A program made the translations under genes and the position numbers. DNA of 64,000 nucleotides from Triatoma infestans (taxonomy: Eukaryota; Arthropoda; Insecta; Hemiptera; Reduviidae). Under the pieces are notes generated by a model. The model was not told where the DNA came from and ran no database searches. It saw only the letters and a program-made list of their open reading frames with translations. The DNA lies in the NCBI GenBank assembly GCA_011037195.1, contig JAAEAF010002307.1, forward strand, positions 1-64,000, given 5' to 3'. Below are positions 1 through 10,107 of this stretch, in pieces; positions within the stretch are counted from its first letter, which is position 1, and each line of letters begins with the position of its first letter.

Positions 1-297
1 TGATCATTGGAATATAACTTTCGAAACTTTTTAGATCTGCCCTTGTTTACTATTAGAAGTTTTGTCCTTGCTTATATTTGCTTACCGGTTGTTATCTTGG
101 CAATATTTATGAAGTAACTCCATTTTCTTTTGTGCATCTGTTAGTGAATCTGCAATTATCACTAAGTCGTCAGCATACATAAGCAAGAAAACGTCTAATC
201 AGGACTTAAATTAATATCAAAAGCACCGTTCAGTTTGAAAAACTATTCCATATCAGTAATAAAAAGTGAGAATAATAAAGGGCTGACCGTTTATCCA
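1..297 (-). pseudogene. LINE reverse transcriptase fragment (palm region)
   Basis: Read on the minus strand, this edge fragment has the order of a non-LTR reverse transcriptase palm: a PLLFSLFITD-like segment near 280 (RT motif B region), then an intact YADDLVI box near 166-178 (motif C, the catalytic Asp pair), then a KTK-like motif D region toward position 1. Reading across all of it requires several frameshifts and passes stops, so it is a dead copy. It probably continues past the left edge of the window. Residue style resembles the LINE at 39-43.6 kb and the decayed copy at 5.7-6.7 kb, which suggests the same clade, but I cannot assign a family by eye. Confidence 0.6.
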
Positions 298-534
298 CAA
301 GCCTAATTATCTTTAATAGTATGTACAGAGTTTAAAGAAAGATAAAAAATATTTTGAAATAATAACAGAAAACGATAAAAAAATATTAGAAAAATGATCA
401 TTTTGGATAATAGATTTTTTTCAACAGAAAGAACAATAATCATAATTTATGTACAAAGTGAACAATAAAAATATCTACAATAACAAGTTGTTAGAAAAAT
501 TAATTACATTATGTGCGTACACATACACAAAAAT

Positions 535-570
<36 letters not shown>

Positions 571-940
571 AACGCTTTAATGTAACCAGCGTGCTCACAA
601 ACTTTTATATAACGACCTTAATAATAAACTTTATTCTAATTTGCATATATATTTTTTTAGTTTGTTTTTATCAAGGTGGTAAATTTTTATCGATCGATTT
701 TTATCGATTTTCGCTTTAGTGTACTTTAGAATAGCTGATAATGGAAAAAATACTTGATTTTTTTTTAAGTTTGTTCAGCGTTCTGTCTATAAAGACCATA
801 AGCACTTGCCCGAATGACGCAATAATAGATAAGCCAACATATGACATAGCTGATAATGTTGTTTGGACAGGGAGATCGACATCAGCATCAAGAACTCCAA
901 ACTTCATCTTTAGCTTTTCAAGAACTCAAAACAGCATCGA
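298..940. other. AT-rich stretch with a (TA)n tract and one unassigned hydrophobic ORF
   Basis: A pure TA dinucleotide tract lies at about 539-568. At 716-907 on the minus strand a 63-codon open frame contains a hydrophobic run (about residues 18-40) and looks less random than its surroundings, but no start context, splice sites or family could be recognised. Nothing else is supported. Confidence 0.3.
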
Positions 941-944
941 AAAA

Positions 945-1665
945 AGTTGGGCCTAGCCATAAATGAAATGAAAACAAAGTTTATGGTCAATATGAGGCGT
1001 AACGGGTAACATGAATACATGAAGTAGAAACCACGTACGCAACCTGATAATTTCGAAAAGGTTGAGTAACTTCAATATTTAGAAACGGTGATAAATGTGA
1101 AAAAAATGAGTTTGGTATAATAGAAGAATAATAGCTGTAAATAAGTATTTTTGGGTATTGGAGAAAGTGTTAAGCTATCGGGCGCTCTCTAGAGAAGCTA
1201 AATTAGTACAGCACAAGCCCATATAGTTACGTATGTCAGGAAACCTGGATGATCACAAAAAAAAAAGAAATCTTGTTAAATGCTTGGGAATGGAAGATCC
1301 TGAGGAAGATCTTTGGCCACTTAAGGGAAGGAAAAAGATATAGAATAAGGAAACACATTGAACAGAGGAAACTGTGCCACAGCCAGCATTTAGTGGGATA
1401 GATAAATTGAGGAAGGATTAAATAAATAGTTAGGACATTTAGGGGAGAATGGAAGATTAAAGGATTCCCAAGAAAATGTGGCTTGATCACCTGAAGGATC
1501 CTAGAATAAGAGACGAATAATTAACTTAGAGGTCTGGTTCGTGTTGAGCTGGATTTAAGAAGCATGGAACTAAGAGGGCTTGCAGTGTTGAGGGAAGAAT
1601 GGTTGAGATTAGCTGAGGATGGCAAGGTCTTTCGTGGACACCGTAGAGCCAAGAAGAAAAAAGAA
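945..1665 (+). pseudogene. RTE-like LINE ORF2 fragment, thumb to C-terminus
   Basis: With frame changes, the plus strand reads as the last third of an RTE-type LINE polyprotein: an INEMKTKFM-like motif D at about 970-995, a FEKVE..QYLETVI-like motif E around 1055-1090, a RALSREAKLV-like thumb segment near 1180-1205, a WEWKILRKIFGH-like segment near 1283-1320, and a terminal ELRGLAVLREEWLRLAEDG-like stretch near 1567-1625. That order matches RTE-type C-terminal regions, and the polypeptide ends in a basic tail and A-rich sequence at 1650-1670. Stops and indels break the frame repeatedly. The element is 5' truncated, as LINE copies usually are. Confidence 0.6.
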
Positions 1666-2045
1666 AAATTATTCGTACAAATTAGTACTAATCAATAAAT
1701 GGCCAGGAAGATATGGCTTCCCTAAGATCTTAATTTTAATATGGTAAACCTATATGAATTGGCACCTTTATACTATGCCACGTTATGATACTTATAGAAA
1801 TGTAGCTATACACACTTCAAGTAACAAATCTGACCCATTTATTGATTAAACTTAAGTGTTTTACTACAATACGGAATTGTCTGCTTGATCAGAATCAGTT
1901 TAATAATTGCACGTATATATGATAAGTTAAGTAGATATAAAGTTTAATTTATTTACAATTAAATCTGCATAATATTACATCCATATTTTCAATCTTGCAT
2001 TAGTGAGGAAAATAGTAATAAAATAAAATAATAATAGGGAAGGCA
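1666..2045. other. No identifiable content
   Basis: AT-rich sequence with no long frame, inverted repeat or match to the repeat families of this window. Confidence 0.3.
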
Positions 2046-2098
2046 GGGAAGGGAATAGCTAAGTGGTTAGCTCGGGTTCGAGTGTTTTTTTTTTTTTT
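2046..2098 (+). repeat. SINE-1 head fragment with fused A and B boxes
   Basis: This short piece starts with the SINE-1 leader (AGGGAAGGGAATAGC) and the A-box-like TAGCTAAGTGGTTAG, then jumps directly to the B-box GGTTCGAG, followed by a T-rich run. The tRNA anticodon-arm region present in other copies is missing, so it is an internally deleted head. Confidence 0.55.
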
Positions 2099-2711
2099 TA
2101 AATCAAAAAGGTTTATTTGTTGAACACATATGGAAACTTTTAATGAATAAGGAAAACCTATAGGACAAAAGTTTTTAAAACAAATGATCTCTGAAGTTTT
2201 TGCGGTAAACAATAAAGCAAGCAATAAACAAAGTTGAGTCCACAATACACGGACGGGTCTGGTTTGTAACCAGGACTACTTCTATTGTGAGATAGCTATT
2301 TTCTCTATGCTTCTATATACTCGTATTTAAAGCTGGAATACGTACACTAGTTGTAAAATGTTTACTTATTGGACAGCCAACCATCTGGCTGCTTAAGTGC
2401 ACCTGGCCTATATTGTGTAGGGGACAAACACGATAATATTGGAAATTTATGTTTATATTAGCTAAGTTAGTCTTATAACCCCTTTATAGCGTGTTTACTA
2501 TTTTATTAAATATATAATTATTTGTCATTAATGTTTTAGATGGTTAATGCGGCGAATAACATTAATGTCTGAAACATTAGTCCAACAATAATAATAACGT
2601 ACATGAAAATCTATTAAATAATTCAAAATAAGGACCAAAATCCAAAATTGGCATATTGTTAAACTGATTTACAAATAAATTTTAGATAAATGAGATTCAT
2701 ATATTTCGAAA
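2099..2711. other. No identifiable content
   Basis: AT-rich sequence; no coding frame or recognised repeat seen. Confidence 0.3.
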
Positions 2712-2950
2712 AGGGAAGGGAATAGCTAAGTGGTTACCGTACTGGACTCCCATGCGAAGGACCCGAGGTTGAGTCCAGCTGCGCTACCCTTAGATTTTTT
2801 CTTCCTAGGAGCCTCTACAGCTCACTGTCCGGTGATGGGCAGTGTTGTCTATAACGAGAGAACACTGTCCGGAGGCCGGCAGTGCAGTGAGAAGGCTCAG
2901 GGCGCCAATGACCATAGATGTTGACGCGCCTTAAATTGAAAAAAAAAAAA
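2712..2950 (+). mobile_element. SINE-1, tRNA-derived SINE, near full length
   Basis: The copy begins with a tRNA-like head: A box TAGCTAAGTGGTTA at about 2723-2736 and a B box close to GGTTGAGTCC at about 2767-2776, spacing normal for a pol III internal promoter. A tRNA-unrelated body follows, with the repeated motif ACTGTCCGG, and the copy ends GACGCGCCTTAAATT plus an A-run. Length is about 235 bp. At least seven other copies occur in this window in both orientations. A partner LINE would have to supply the machinery; none in the window has a clearly matching 3' end. A family A element abuts its A-run. Confidence 0.8.
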
Positions 2951-3927
2951 TCTGGTGTGAAACACTCACACAACTTTCTCTTACTCCAGTACTCAAAATT
3001 ATAATTGACAAATTTTATTAGTTAGTGTACCAAATTTAATGAAATTCGTCGAAAAGTGAAAACACTGTCCAGTAAAACTGTCCGGTTTACTAATTTCCTT
3101 GAAACTCAGAATTTGGGTCATATATTAATTTCTAGTTATTTCAATTTGGATGACAGAATTGTAATAATCAACTGTGATAGCATTTTAAAGAAAAACATAA
3201 CCCCCCACCCCCAAAAGTCCCCTTAAATGAATTTATCAGGGGAAAAGTTTCAAATAAAAGTTGTAGCTCTTTATATGGATAGTTAACAACACTGGTTTAA
3301 AGAAATCGTTGGAGCCATTTTCGAGAAAATACCAGAAAACTGAAAATTATATTTCAGTAAAAACGCACTTCCGGTTATCTATTTTTTTTCAAATCGGAAT
3401 TTCAACGAACATATTTTAATTCTAATTTATAAACATTATTTAGGATGACAGGAATGTCCTAATATACTGAACACAGCAGTTAAGATGAAAACCTAACCCC
3501 ACCCTTCCCCCAGAAGTCCCTTAAATGAATTTTCCTGGAGAAATGTTTCAAATAAAAGTTGTAGCTCTTTGTATGTGTAGTTGATATAACAAGTTTAAAG
3601 AAACTCTTCGGAGCCATTTTTGAGAAAATTGCAAAAACGTAAAAAAAAACAACTAGTAAAGTGGTACTTCCGGTTGAGGAATATTGACACATAACGCACC
3701 GTCAGATCCCATGGTGATACCTAAACGTAATATCAAGTTTGAACTTTCTACGATTTTTCGTTTTTGAGCTATGCTGTTCACATACCTACACACACACAGA
3801 CCATTCGCTAAAAACCACTTTTTTGGACTCAGGGGACCTCAAAACGGATATTTCCGGTGAAAACTCGATATCGAAAATTTGACACGATTACAATACTTCC
3901 TCTTACTAGGAGTAAGAGAAAGTAAAA
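2951..3927 (+). mobile_element. Family A element, Helentron/DINE-like, full copy with two internal repeat units
   Basis: The copy starts TCTGGTGTGAAACACTCACAC, carries CTTTCTCTTACTCC about 25 bp in, and ends in a hairpin CTCTTACTAGGAGTAAGAG followed by AAAGTAAAA. The subterminal CTTTCTCTTACTCC is the inverse complement of GGAGTAAGAGAAAG at the other end. The centre holds two diverged tandem units of roughly 280 bp, each with ACTTCCGGT, a C-rich block (CCCCACCC-like), TGTAGCTCTTT and GGAGCCATTTT. Next comes a short CA-rich microsatellite near 3785-3802, then GACACGATTACAATACTTCC. No protein is encoded. Subterminal inverted repeats, internal tandem repeats, a microsatellite and a 3' stem-loop are the pattern known for DINE-1/INE-1 and Helentron-associated elements; the class assignment is inference. 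Confidence 0.6.
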
Positions 3928-3929
3928 AT

Positions 3930-4055
3930 AGGGAAGGATATATAGCTAAGTGGTTAGCGTACTAGGCTCCCACGCGGAGGATCCAGGTTAGATTTTTTTT
4001 CTTCCTAGGAGCCTCTACAGCGTGTTGACGCGCCTTAAATTTAAAAAAATAATAA
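3930..4055 (+). mobile_element. SINE-1 copy with internal deletion
   Basis: Leader, A box and start of the body are present (AGGGAAGG, TAGCTAAGTGGTTAGCG), then sequence jumps from GAGCCTCTACAG straight to GTGTTGACGCGCCTTAAAT, losing about 120 bp of body. The B-box region is also shortened. It abuts the 3' end of the family A element at 2951-3927, so two SINE-1 copies bracket that element. Confidence 0.7.
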
Positions 4056-4965
4056 TAATACTGAGAACAAATTAGTGACAATTATTGCTTTTGGTTTTTA
4101 ACCTTAAAAAATTGGACATTTCAGCCTAATGACGTCATTCTCAGTAGTACTAAAACAGTAATTACATAACTTTATTGCTAGCAACTAATTATTCTTAGTT
4201 TTATCTCACATTAATATTTAATAAATCTCAACATGACAGTTATGTTCCAAAAACTTGGAAATTGTTGAACTAAAGAGATACAAGATTTACATAATATACT
4301 GAAATATACTGAAAACTCTGATACACACTAACTGAATAAAAATACCTATTTGGTAAGATATTAGATTCTGGTGAAAAGATGAAAAGGCGAGAAAATTGAA
4401 TGGAAAAAGCCGAGTGAATATATGTCCGTAGTTATTTTTAAAGAAAACGTTATTTTTATGCAGCTCAACCAGATTTTTGAAGAATTGTCAATATGGATGT
4501 TTTGTAAGACATACTTATAATTTTTTTTTTTTTTTATGACAAAGCTTCTTATATTTGACGAAAAAATTTGAAATGAGCTGTTTCCAGTTATTATAATCGA
4601 TTAATGTTTGTATGAACATTCCGAATATTTATGTCCAAAAAATTCATGGCGGTTGGGTTGGCAATGCTTGAAAACTACAGAGGTCTTTTTTCTCTTCGTA
4701 ATAGCCTTATTCATTTTTTGGATTTCAAGCCTATCTAAGCGTTCAGCAATCTTCAGGATATCTTGATATTAAACCGAGTAATACAACAATCAGTTCATAT
4801 ACTCGTAGTTTAATGGTAAAATGTTATGAATGCTGAAATATGCTTCAAACTTGTAAAGAAACGTTAAAAAGCGAAGACATAACCTAGTGCAAAAATTATT
4901 ATTTATAACGAATACCCTTGAGGCGTTTTCAATTGTTGTACCAATAATTTTAAAAAAAACCTTGG

Positions 4966-4999
<34 letters not shown>

Positions 5000-5093
5000 C
5001 AATCAAGTATTTGGGGACAAAACATGTGTTTATCAATTTAATGACAGATTTGTCTTCATTTTTCAGAATTCAATAATTATGAAAGAATTATTA
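4056..5093. other. No gene; (TA)n tract near 4968-4996
   Basis: AT-rich spacer. A TA dinucleotide tract of about 28 bp lies at 4968-4996. I see no coding frame and no recognised repeat family. Confidence 0.3.
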
Positions 5094-5330
5094 TTATTTT
5101 TTTAAATTTAAGGCGCGTCAACATCTATGGTCATTGGCGCCCGGAACTTTCTCAGTGCACTGCCGGCCTCCGGACAATATCCTCTCGTTACAGACAACAC
5201 TGTACATCACCGGACAGTGAGCTGTAGAGGCTCCTAGGAATAAAAAATCTAAGGTTAGCAGAGCTGGACTCGAACCCAGGTCCTCCGCGTAGGAGTCCAG
5301 TACGTTAACCACTTAACTATTCCCTTCCCA
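5094..5330 (-). mobile_element. SINE-1, near full length
   Basis: On the minus strand it starts at about 5330 with the tRNA-like head (TAGTTAAGTGGTTAACG and a B box close to GGTTCGAGTCC near 5266-5276), continues through the ACTGTCCGG-rich body and ends GACGCGCCTTAAAT at about 5105, followed by A's. It is co-linear with the copy at 2712-2950. Confidence 0.8.
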
Positions 5331-5739
5331 ATTAAAGAAGTATTACATTTATTTATTGAATGTGCCATTTTTATTTCTTTTTCTTTTTTTGCAAATAACC
5401 GTCTAGTAAGATTTTTTCAGTATTTATAACAAAACAGTTAAGAGTTGTTGACATCTGTTGATTAACTCTGGTAGTTAAAGAGTGATTACTTCCATATGAC
5501 AGTAATTTCTATTTGAATTAACTTTCTTCATTACATTTTCAATCTTTTATTATATGTGTTATAATAATGATTATAAGTTTATGAGTTTTAATTTTGAATT
5601 GTAAGTTTTCTTATTACCTCCCTGGTATTTAACGAATAATTTTGCTAGTACTCTCCTATCTATCAAGACGTTCAGAATAAAGCATAACGTTACTGTTCCG
5701 CAATATTTTTATTCTAAATAGTGTTGTCCAAATGAACTA
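5331..5739. other. No identifiable content
   Basis: AT-rich spacer without recognised elements. Confidence 0.3.
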
Positions 5740-6730
5740 AAAATTTAAGGAAGAATTCAAAAGAGCCTTCGATTCTGTGCAGCACATCAAATTTTGTTGC
5801 AAGCAATTCCATCTAGGCGATAGTTCTAAAATTATGAGGCTCTCGAGAAATATTTTATTAGTGGGAGCGCAAAAAAGTAAAATGTAAGTCTAAGTATTCA
5901 AAATCATTTGTGATAACAGAAGGACTTCTTCAGGACGAACTGCTTAGCCCTCTGGTCTTTAGTTTATTCTTACCAGATTTAGACAGCTTCTTTATTAAAA
6001 ATGGACTTCAAGGAATCACAGTCACCCCTAATACTGCTATAATCATGCAGACGATTTGGTTTTATATTCTGAGATTCACATTTTGATATTAGATATAAAC
6101 TAGAATCACTTCAAACATATTCAGAAGATAATTCGTTATATGTGAATTTACATAGATAAAATAAAGATCAAATGTTTTTATAAAAGAATGCCAAGAAAAA
6201 AAAAAAGATAGAAATTCTGTAATAATGAACCACTTGAAACAGTTAACCGCTTTAATTATTTGGAGGTACTTTTTGCTGAATCTGGTGTGTTCATACAATC
6301 TCGAAAGCTACTAATGCGGTGTTTGGATATGTGTGCGCATTCTAAAATGAATTATTGGAGCTCCAAATTGAAACTTGGTGACTCAATAATACTTTATTAC
6401 CAAGCTACGGGGACTGCTCAAATACTTTAGTGATAAAGCTACGGGGACTGCGTTACGCCAACAAAATACAAAAAACAAATCTCTGAATTTTTAAACGCCA
6501 CTTACAATTAGCGAAAACTACGCTCAATTATTTAATAAAACTAGAAACAGGTTGGCACCCCACATCACTTCGTATATTTTAAAAGTAAAAGTTAAGCTTG
6601 CCAAAGTTATCTAGCCAAACTTGTTAAAATGAGTTCCACAAGATATCATAAAATCTGTTTTAATAAACTGTTGAAAAATTCGCAAAACTCTTCAAAATAT
6701 AACTGGATAAGATTAGGATAGACAGCCGTG
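5740..6730 (+). pseudogene. Degenerate LINE ORF2, palm to thumb, related to the 39-43.6 kb LINE
   Basis: Conceptual translation in shifting frames gives FDSVQHIKF (RT motif A region, near 5766), LLSPLVFSLFLPDLDSFF (motif B region, near 5945-5990), ADDLVLYSE (motif C, near 6050-6075), FNYLEVLFAESG (motif E, near 6250-6285), and a TPNYLI..LETGWH-like segment that matches TPNYMVYIETGVD in the LINE at 42422-43597. Many stops and indels make it a fossil. The LETG and YLGV context indicates the same clade as the younger LINE. Confidence 0.6.
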
Positions 6731-6779
6731 GGCTATAGTGTTCTTTCGATTTGTTCTAAAAAAGTAAGATACCTAGTAT

Positions 6780-7125
6780 AGGTAATTAATTATCAAAGTA
6801 CATTCCCTTTCAAAAAAGTAATTTAAGTTACACATCTCCACAAGTTGGATGTTTCCATTTTTAAAATAAACCATGTACACACTAACCTTTTAAGAAGCTT
6901 TTCCCACCCAGATATCAGCGAACCCCCTCTTAACCTATTTAGGTCCTAATAAAAATACGTTTTAAAACCAGTATATCAACTACATTTGCTCATTACAAGT
7001 CAGTATAATGTTATCACCTGTTTTGACAAAAAACATCCTGATAATGGGTGAACGCCGATCGATGACCACAAAAAGAAGCAGGCTATCAAGGAAAATATCT
7101 CTGATTATTATGGGACATCGCATTA
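6780..7125 (+). repeat. Family B foldback, single arm
   Basis: One arm in the orientation reading toward the terminal end. In order it has TAATTAATTAT..AAAGTA, ACACATCTCCAC.AGTTGGATG, CCTCTTAACCTA, CAGTATATCAACTACATTTGCTC, ATCCTGATAATGGG, CGATGACCACAAAAAGAAGC and GGAAAATATCTCTGAT. The same order is found at 33650-33955 and in both arms at 30930-33168. The opposite arm is missing here. Confidence 0.65.
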
Positions 7126-7569
7126 TTGTCATCATTATTATGTATATGTATGTGGATTTGTGTGTGTATGTGTGTGTGTGAGAGAGAGAGAGAGATATTA
7201 ATGTAGAATTGTGATAATGATTAAACTAAATGTAAATGTATAATGAAAAAATAATTTATGACATGTCAGCTTAATTAGTTTTATAAGTTCCATAGTATTA
7301 GTGTTCTTCAGCTCATTTCTTTAACTAAGTTTCGTACCTATTTTGATTTGTAACTTAACAAGTAAAAATACAATTTAGATTTTCAACTTTATAATTTGCT
7401 CTATATATTGGCTAATTTGCTATTATTAATTTGCTAATTAATTTTATGTAAATGTAAACTTTATAACTTAATGAATATCATTTCTTTAGTTTATATTTTA
7501 GGACAATTGTAAACAATCCTTAGCAGAGTCGGATATGAAAATAAAGACTTGTGCACATGTGAGGGACAG
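7126..7569. other. Spacer with GT/GA microsatellite
   Basis: A short (TG)n-(GA)n tract lies at about 7157-7194; the rest is AT-rich with nothing recognised. Confidence 0.35.
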
Positions 7570-8450
7570 TATTCAGTAATAATGCCCCTTATTGTTTACT
7601 TAGGCAGTTTGATGATGAAAAAATAAGTCTCGCTGCCACAGGCGTTTCAATTGGCGGGGAGGACTCCCTGGAATATGGGCAGAGATCAATTGTACGACGA
7701 GAGGGTTAGAATGAAGGAGGAGAGATTCATGGAATTTTTTGTAACGGGAAGATATCATTTCTGTGATGAAAGGGTTTTTTAGGTAGTTGTATAAGGTCAG
7801 GTTGGATATGTAATATGGAGCTTGGGAGATTTTGCGGAGAATTTTGGATTGGAGGGACTGGATTCTTTTTGAATTGGTTCACTTGGTTGAGCCCCAGACT
7901 TCAAACCCCCGTAATTCAAATTGGTCGTAAAATTGTTTTGTATATAAGTACTTTGTTGTCTAATAAGAGTTTGGAGCGTTTGTCTAGTAGTCTAAGAAGA
8001 AGTCTGTGGCGTGTGTTTAGCTCTTATCGTTTTAGTCAAGTATGTGGGTTCCAGGTGAGTCTTTTATCCAAGTACATCCCTACGTATTTCACGTGTCTGC
8101 AATATAGTGAAGAACAAGTTCCTCGGCGAAGTGTAAACGTTACATTGGTGCTTTTACTCTCATTAATTTTAATTTTCCATAGTGTGCACCATAATTCTAC
8201 TTTCTTTTAAGTGATTTTGGATGTCGTAGGTGACGGATTGTGGATCTGGATCGGAAGAAAGGAAAGCTATGTTATCTGTAAATGAGGCGGTGATTGTGTG
8301 TGAGAATTGCGGAATGTCGGATGTGTAGAGGGTGTAAAGCAGAGGACCTAGAATACTTCCTTGCGGTACACCGGCCCTCGCGAGGAAAGTTAGAATAAAA
8401 CTACCAAATTTGAAATATAATAGAACATAAGGAAGTATTTTTCCACCCAA
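7570..8450 (-). pseudogene. Jockey-like LINE ORF2, 3' part
   Basis: On the minus strand the first open stretch (8450-8169) contains AGVPQGSILGPLLYTLYTSD (RT motif B, near 8370-8310) and a motif C degraded to TDNIAFLSSDPDPQ, where the usual ADD is lost. After a frame break it continues with a YVGMYLDKRLTW-like motif E/thumb region (near 8085-8055), RSKLLLDNKVLIYKTILRP (near 7970-7920), a WGSTK-like segment and an IQSLQSKILRKISQAP segment (near 7865-7820). This series is the Jockey-clade C-terminal signature known from insects. The loss of the catalytic Asp and the frame breaks mean it is inactive. Confidence 0.65.
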
Positions 8451-9026
8451 GAGGATTTATATAAAAAATTTCTAGACGCAATTAATTATTTTTATAGGTT
8501 TTAATCTTCTTTTTTTTTTATTATTATTACTTTCTTCACGTAACTTTATTTTAACGTAATTTTTGCATATTTTTATTTTTATATTTAATTATGTTATTAT
8601 TATGCTTTTTTTTATCTCTACTTTTATTAGGCTAATAACTAGGTCTTCTTTGTGCCTCCTTTAAATTATAAAACAAATTTCAAAGACTGTTGATATAAAC
8701 AAATCCAGGACAATGCCTTCTAGGCTGTTGAACTCATCAAATTGAGAGCATATTTTGCTTACATAGTGACGCAATTTATTGTAACGGCATTGATAAGGAA
8801 AATGCACTTACACCATTTCAACAGAGGCTTAAAGGCAAGTTATTTTGTGTTGGAACTGGGTTAGCAGTAAGGTCCCCCAGCCACTCTATTGTTAACACAA
8901 CCTTCTTAATCCTTTCAATCTGGTCCCTTTCCTGGGAGGGTATTATCCCCATTTTTTTTTTTGGTCAGGGCCGTTTATGGTTATATTTTAAATAATAATA
9001 CAAAGAATCCATTTCCGACTTAAAAA
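8451..9026. other. No identifiable content
   Basis: AT-rich. Minus-strand reading near 8850-8960 gives a short non-random-looking peptide, but no family or gene structure could be recognised. Confidence 0.3.
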
Positions 9027-9115
9027 AAAAACTCATGTGTAATACTCACACAATTTTCGTTCATTCTGATTAATACAAATTATATTATAAATGACAATTT
9101 TTCTTTAAGCTTCAA
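9027..9115 (+). repeat. Family A 5' fragment, diverged
   Basis: An A-run is followed by CTCATGTGTAATACTCACACAA, a diverged form of the family A start, then ATTATAAATGACAATTTT. Only the first ~90 bp is recognisable. Confidence 0.45.
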
Positions 9116-9194
9116 CTTTCGCTCATTTTTCCTAACATTGATTTGGAGACGATGGGAGACAAGTATCAATCTACTGATACCAAGCAATCAAAAA

Positions 9195-9392
9195 CTGCAG
9201 TTAGTGTGTAAACTAAGTTTGCTCTGTGCAAGTCTGTGATATCACACTGTCTGACAAACGCCCGAACTGTCTGACATCCTGATGATAAGCGAACGCCCGA
9301 AACTGGTCGATGACCACAAAATGAAGGAGCCTATCACGGAAAATGTCTCTGATGCTTTCCCGGCTCTGTGGAACCAACCACCAAAACAACAG
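9195..9392 (+). repeat. Family B foldback, terminal part of one arm
   Basis: From GTGTAAACTAAGTTTGCTC the arm reads through CTGTGATATCACACTGTCTGACAAACGC, CGAACGCCCGAAACTGGTCGATGACCACAAAATGAAG, GGAAAATGTCTCTGATGCTTTCC and ends at the terminal CTGTGGAACCAACCACCA. A short duplication of the CTGTCTGACA segment is visible near 9250-9275. Confidence 0.65.
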
Positions 9393-9427
9393 TTTTAAAA
9401 TTAATTCTCAGTTCTTTATTTTATATA

Positions 9428-9587
9428 TTACAGCCGTGAACGTTAACAACGGCTGATTACTATGAAACCTCCACGCCAACGGTGCATCCTTATTTTTCAT
9501 CAGCTTATATACCTCCATATTGGACGAGGAATTTATTATAGATCATACAAACTTATTATAACCTGAATAATAGGAGTTATTCACAAA
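9428..9587 (+). pseudogene. CYTB: NUMT: mitochondrial cytochrome b fragment, forward copy
   Basis: On the plus strand, invertebrate mitochondrial code gives the conserved N-terminal third of cytochrome b: a VNNGWLL-like stretch near 9440, NLHANGAS near 9466-9490, LYLHIGRGIYY near 9505-9537, then SYKLI..W..GVI to about 9586. TGA codons fall where tryptophan is expected. One extra base sits in the segment corresponding to CRDVN. The copy stops abruptly at about 9587, where the second, opposite-strand copy begins. Cytochrome b is a respiratory complex III subunit in mitochondria; here it is a non-functional nuclear insertion. Confidence 0.85.
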
Positions 9588-9887
9588 ATAGAAAGTGGAG
9601 GGCGAAGAATCGTGTAAGGGTTGCATTGTCTACTGAGAATCCCCCATCATAATCACTTTACGAGTTCATTTCCTAAGTATTGGATGATGGATTATAGTAA
9701 ATTAGTAATAACTGTGGCTCCTCATAAGGATGTTTTTCCTCAAAGAAGTACATATCCTAGGAAAGTTGTACCCATGATAACAAATAGTATAATAGCTCTA
9801 TTATTCATATTATAATAAGTTTTTAGATCCATAATAAATTCCTCATCCAATATGGAGGTATAAGCAGTTGAAAAATAAGAATGTACT
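9588..9887 (-). pseudogene. CYTB: NUMT: mitochondrial cytochrome b fragment, inverted copy
   Basis: On the minus strand from about 9887 the same region begins again (LYLHIG.GIYYGS near 9865-9830) and extends further: VMGTTFLGYVLLWGKTSLW, WGATVITNLL, then QYLGNELVKWLWWGFSVDNA and TLTRFFALHFLF at about 9600. The tryptophans at LWG, LWGAT and KWLW are TGA, so the reading makes sense only in the mitochondrial code. An in-frame TAA after TNLL marks decay. The two copies share about 105 bp as an inverted repeat and meet tail to tail. Family B arm fragments lie on both sides. Confidence 0.88.
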
Positions 9888-9892
9888 GTTAA

Positions 9893-10012
9893 ATGTATCA
9901 CCTGTATTTGCTCTTGAAAAGTCTATATTATTACACTGTTTGACAAGGGCGAACGCCTGAAACCGGTCGACGACCACAAAAAGAAGCAGGTTAATAAGGA
10001 AAATACTTTAAT
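9893..10012 (+). repeat. Family B arm, left part, interrupted by the TRIM
   Basis: Reads TGTATCACCTGTATTTGCTCT, then GGGCGAACGCCTGAAACCGGTCGACGACCACAAAAAGAAGCAGG and GGAAAATAC. The expected remainder (TACTTTCCAATTCTGCGGAACCAACC) is found after the LTR element, at 10838-10865. Confidence 0.6.
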
Positions 10013-10107
10013 CAATGATAATTCAATGGTTCAATGATTCAATTATCAAAGTTATGACACTATCTCTAGGAAAACTACCACTGCTACGTCAGCTGGAGCT
10101 GACAGGA

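Noticed and set aside
7815..8210. 131-codon plus-strand ORF
   Set aside because: It is the antisense shadow of the Jockey-like LINE C-terminal region, which reads on the minus strand.
8670..8990. Possible host exon on the minus strand
   Set aside because: A short non-random peptide only; no family recognised, no convincing splice sites, and it neighbours LINE debris.
9621..9815. 64-codon plus-strand ORF
   Set aside because: It is the antisense shadow of the minus-strand cytochrome b NUMT.
9480..9890. MITE with 105-bp terminal inverted repeats
   Set aside because: Both arms and the interior translate as cytochrome b in mitochondrial code; the inverted repeat comes from two NUMT pieces.
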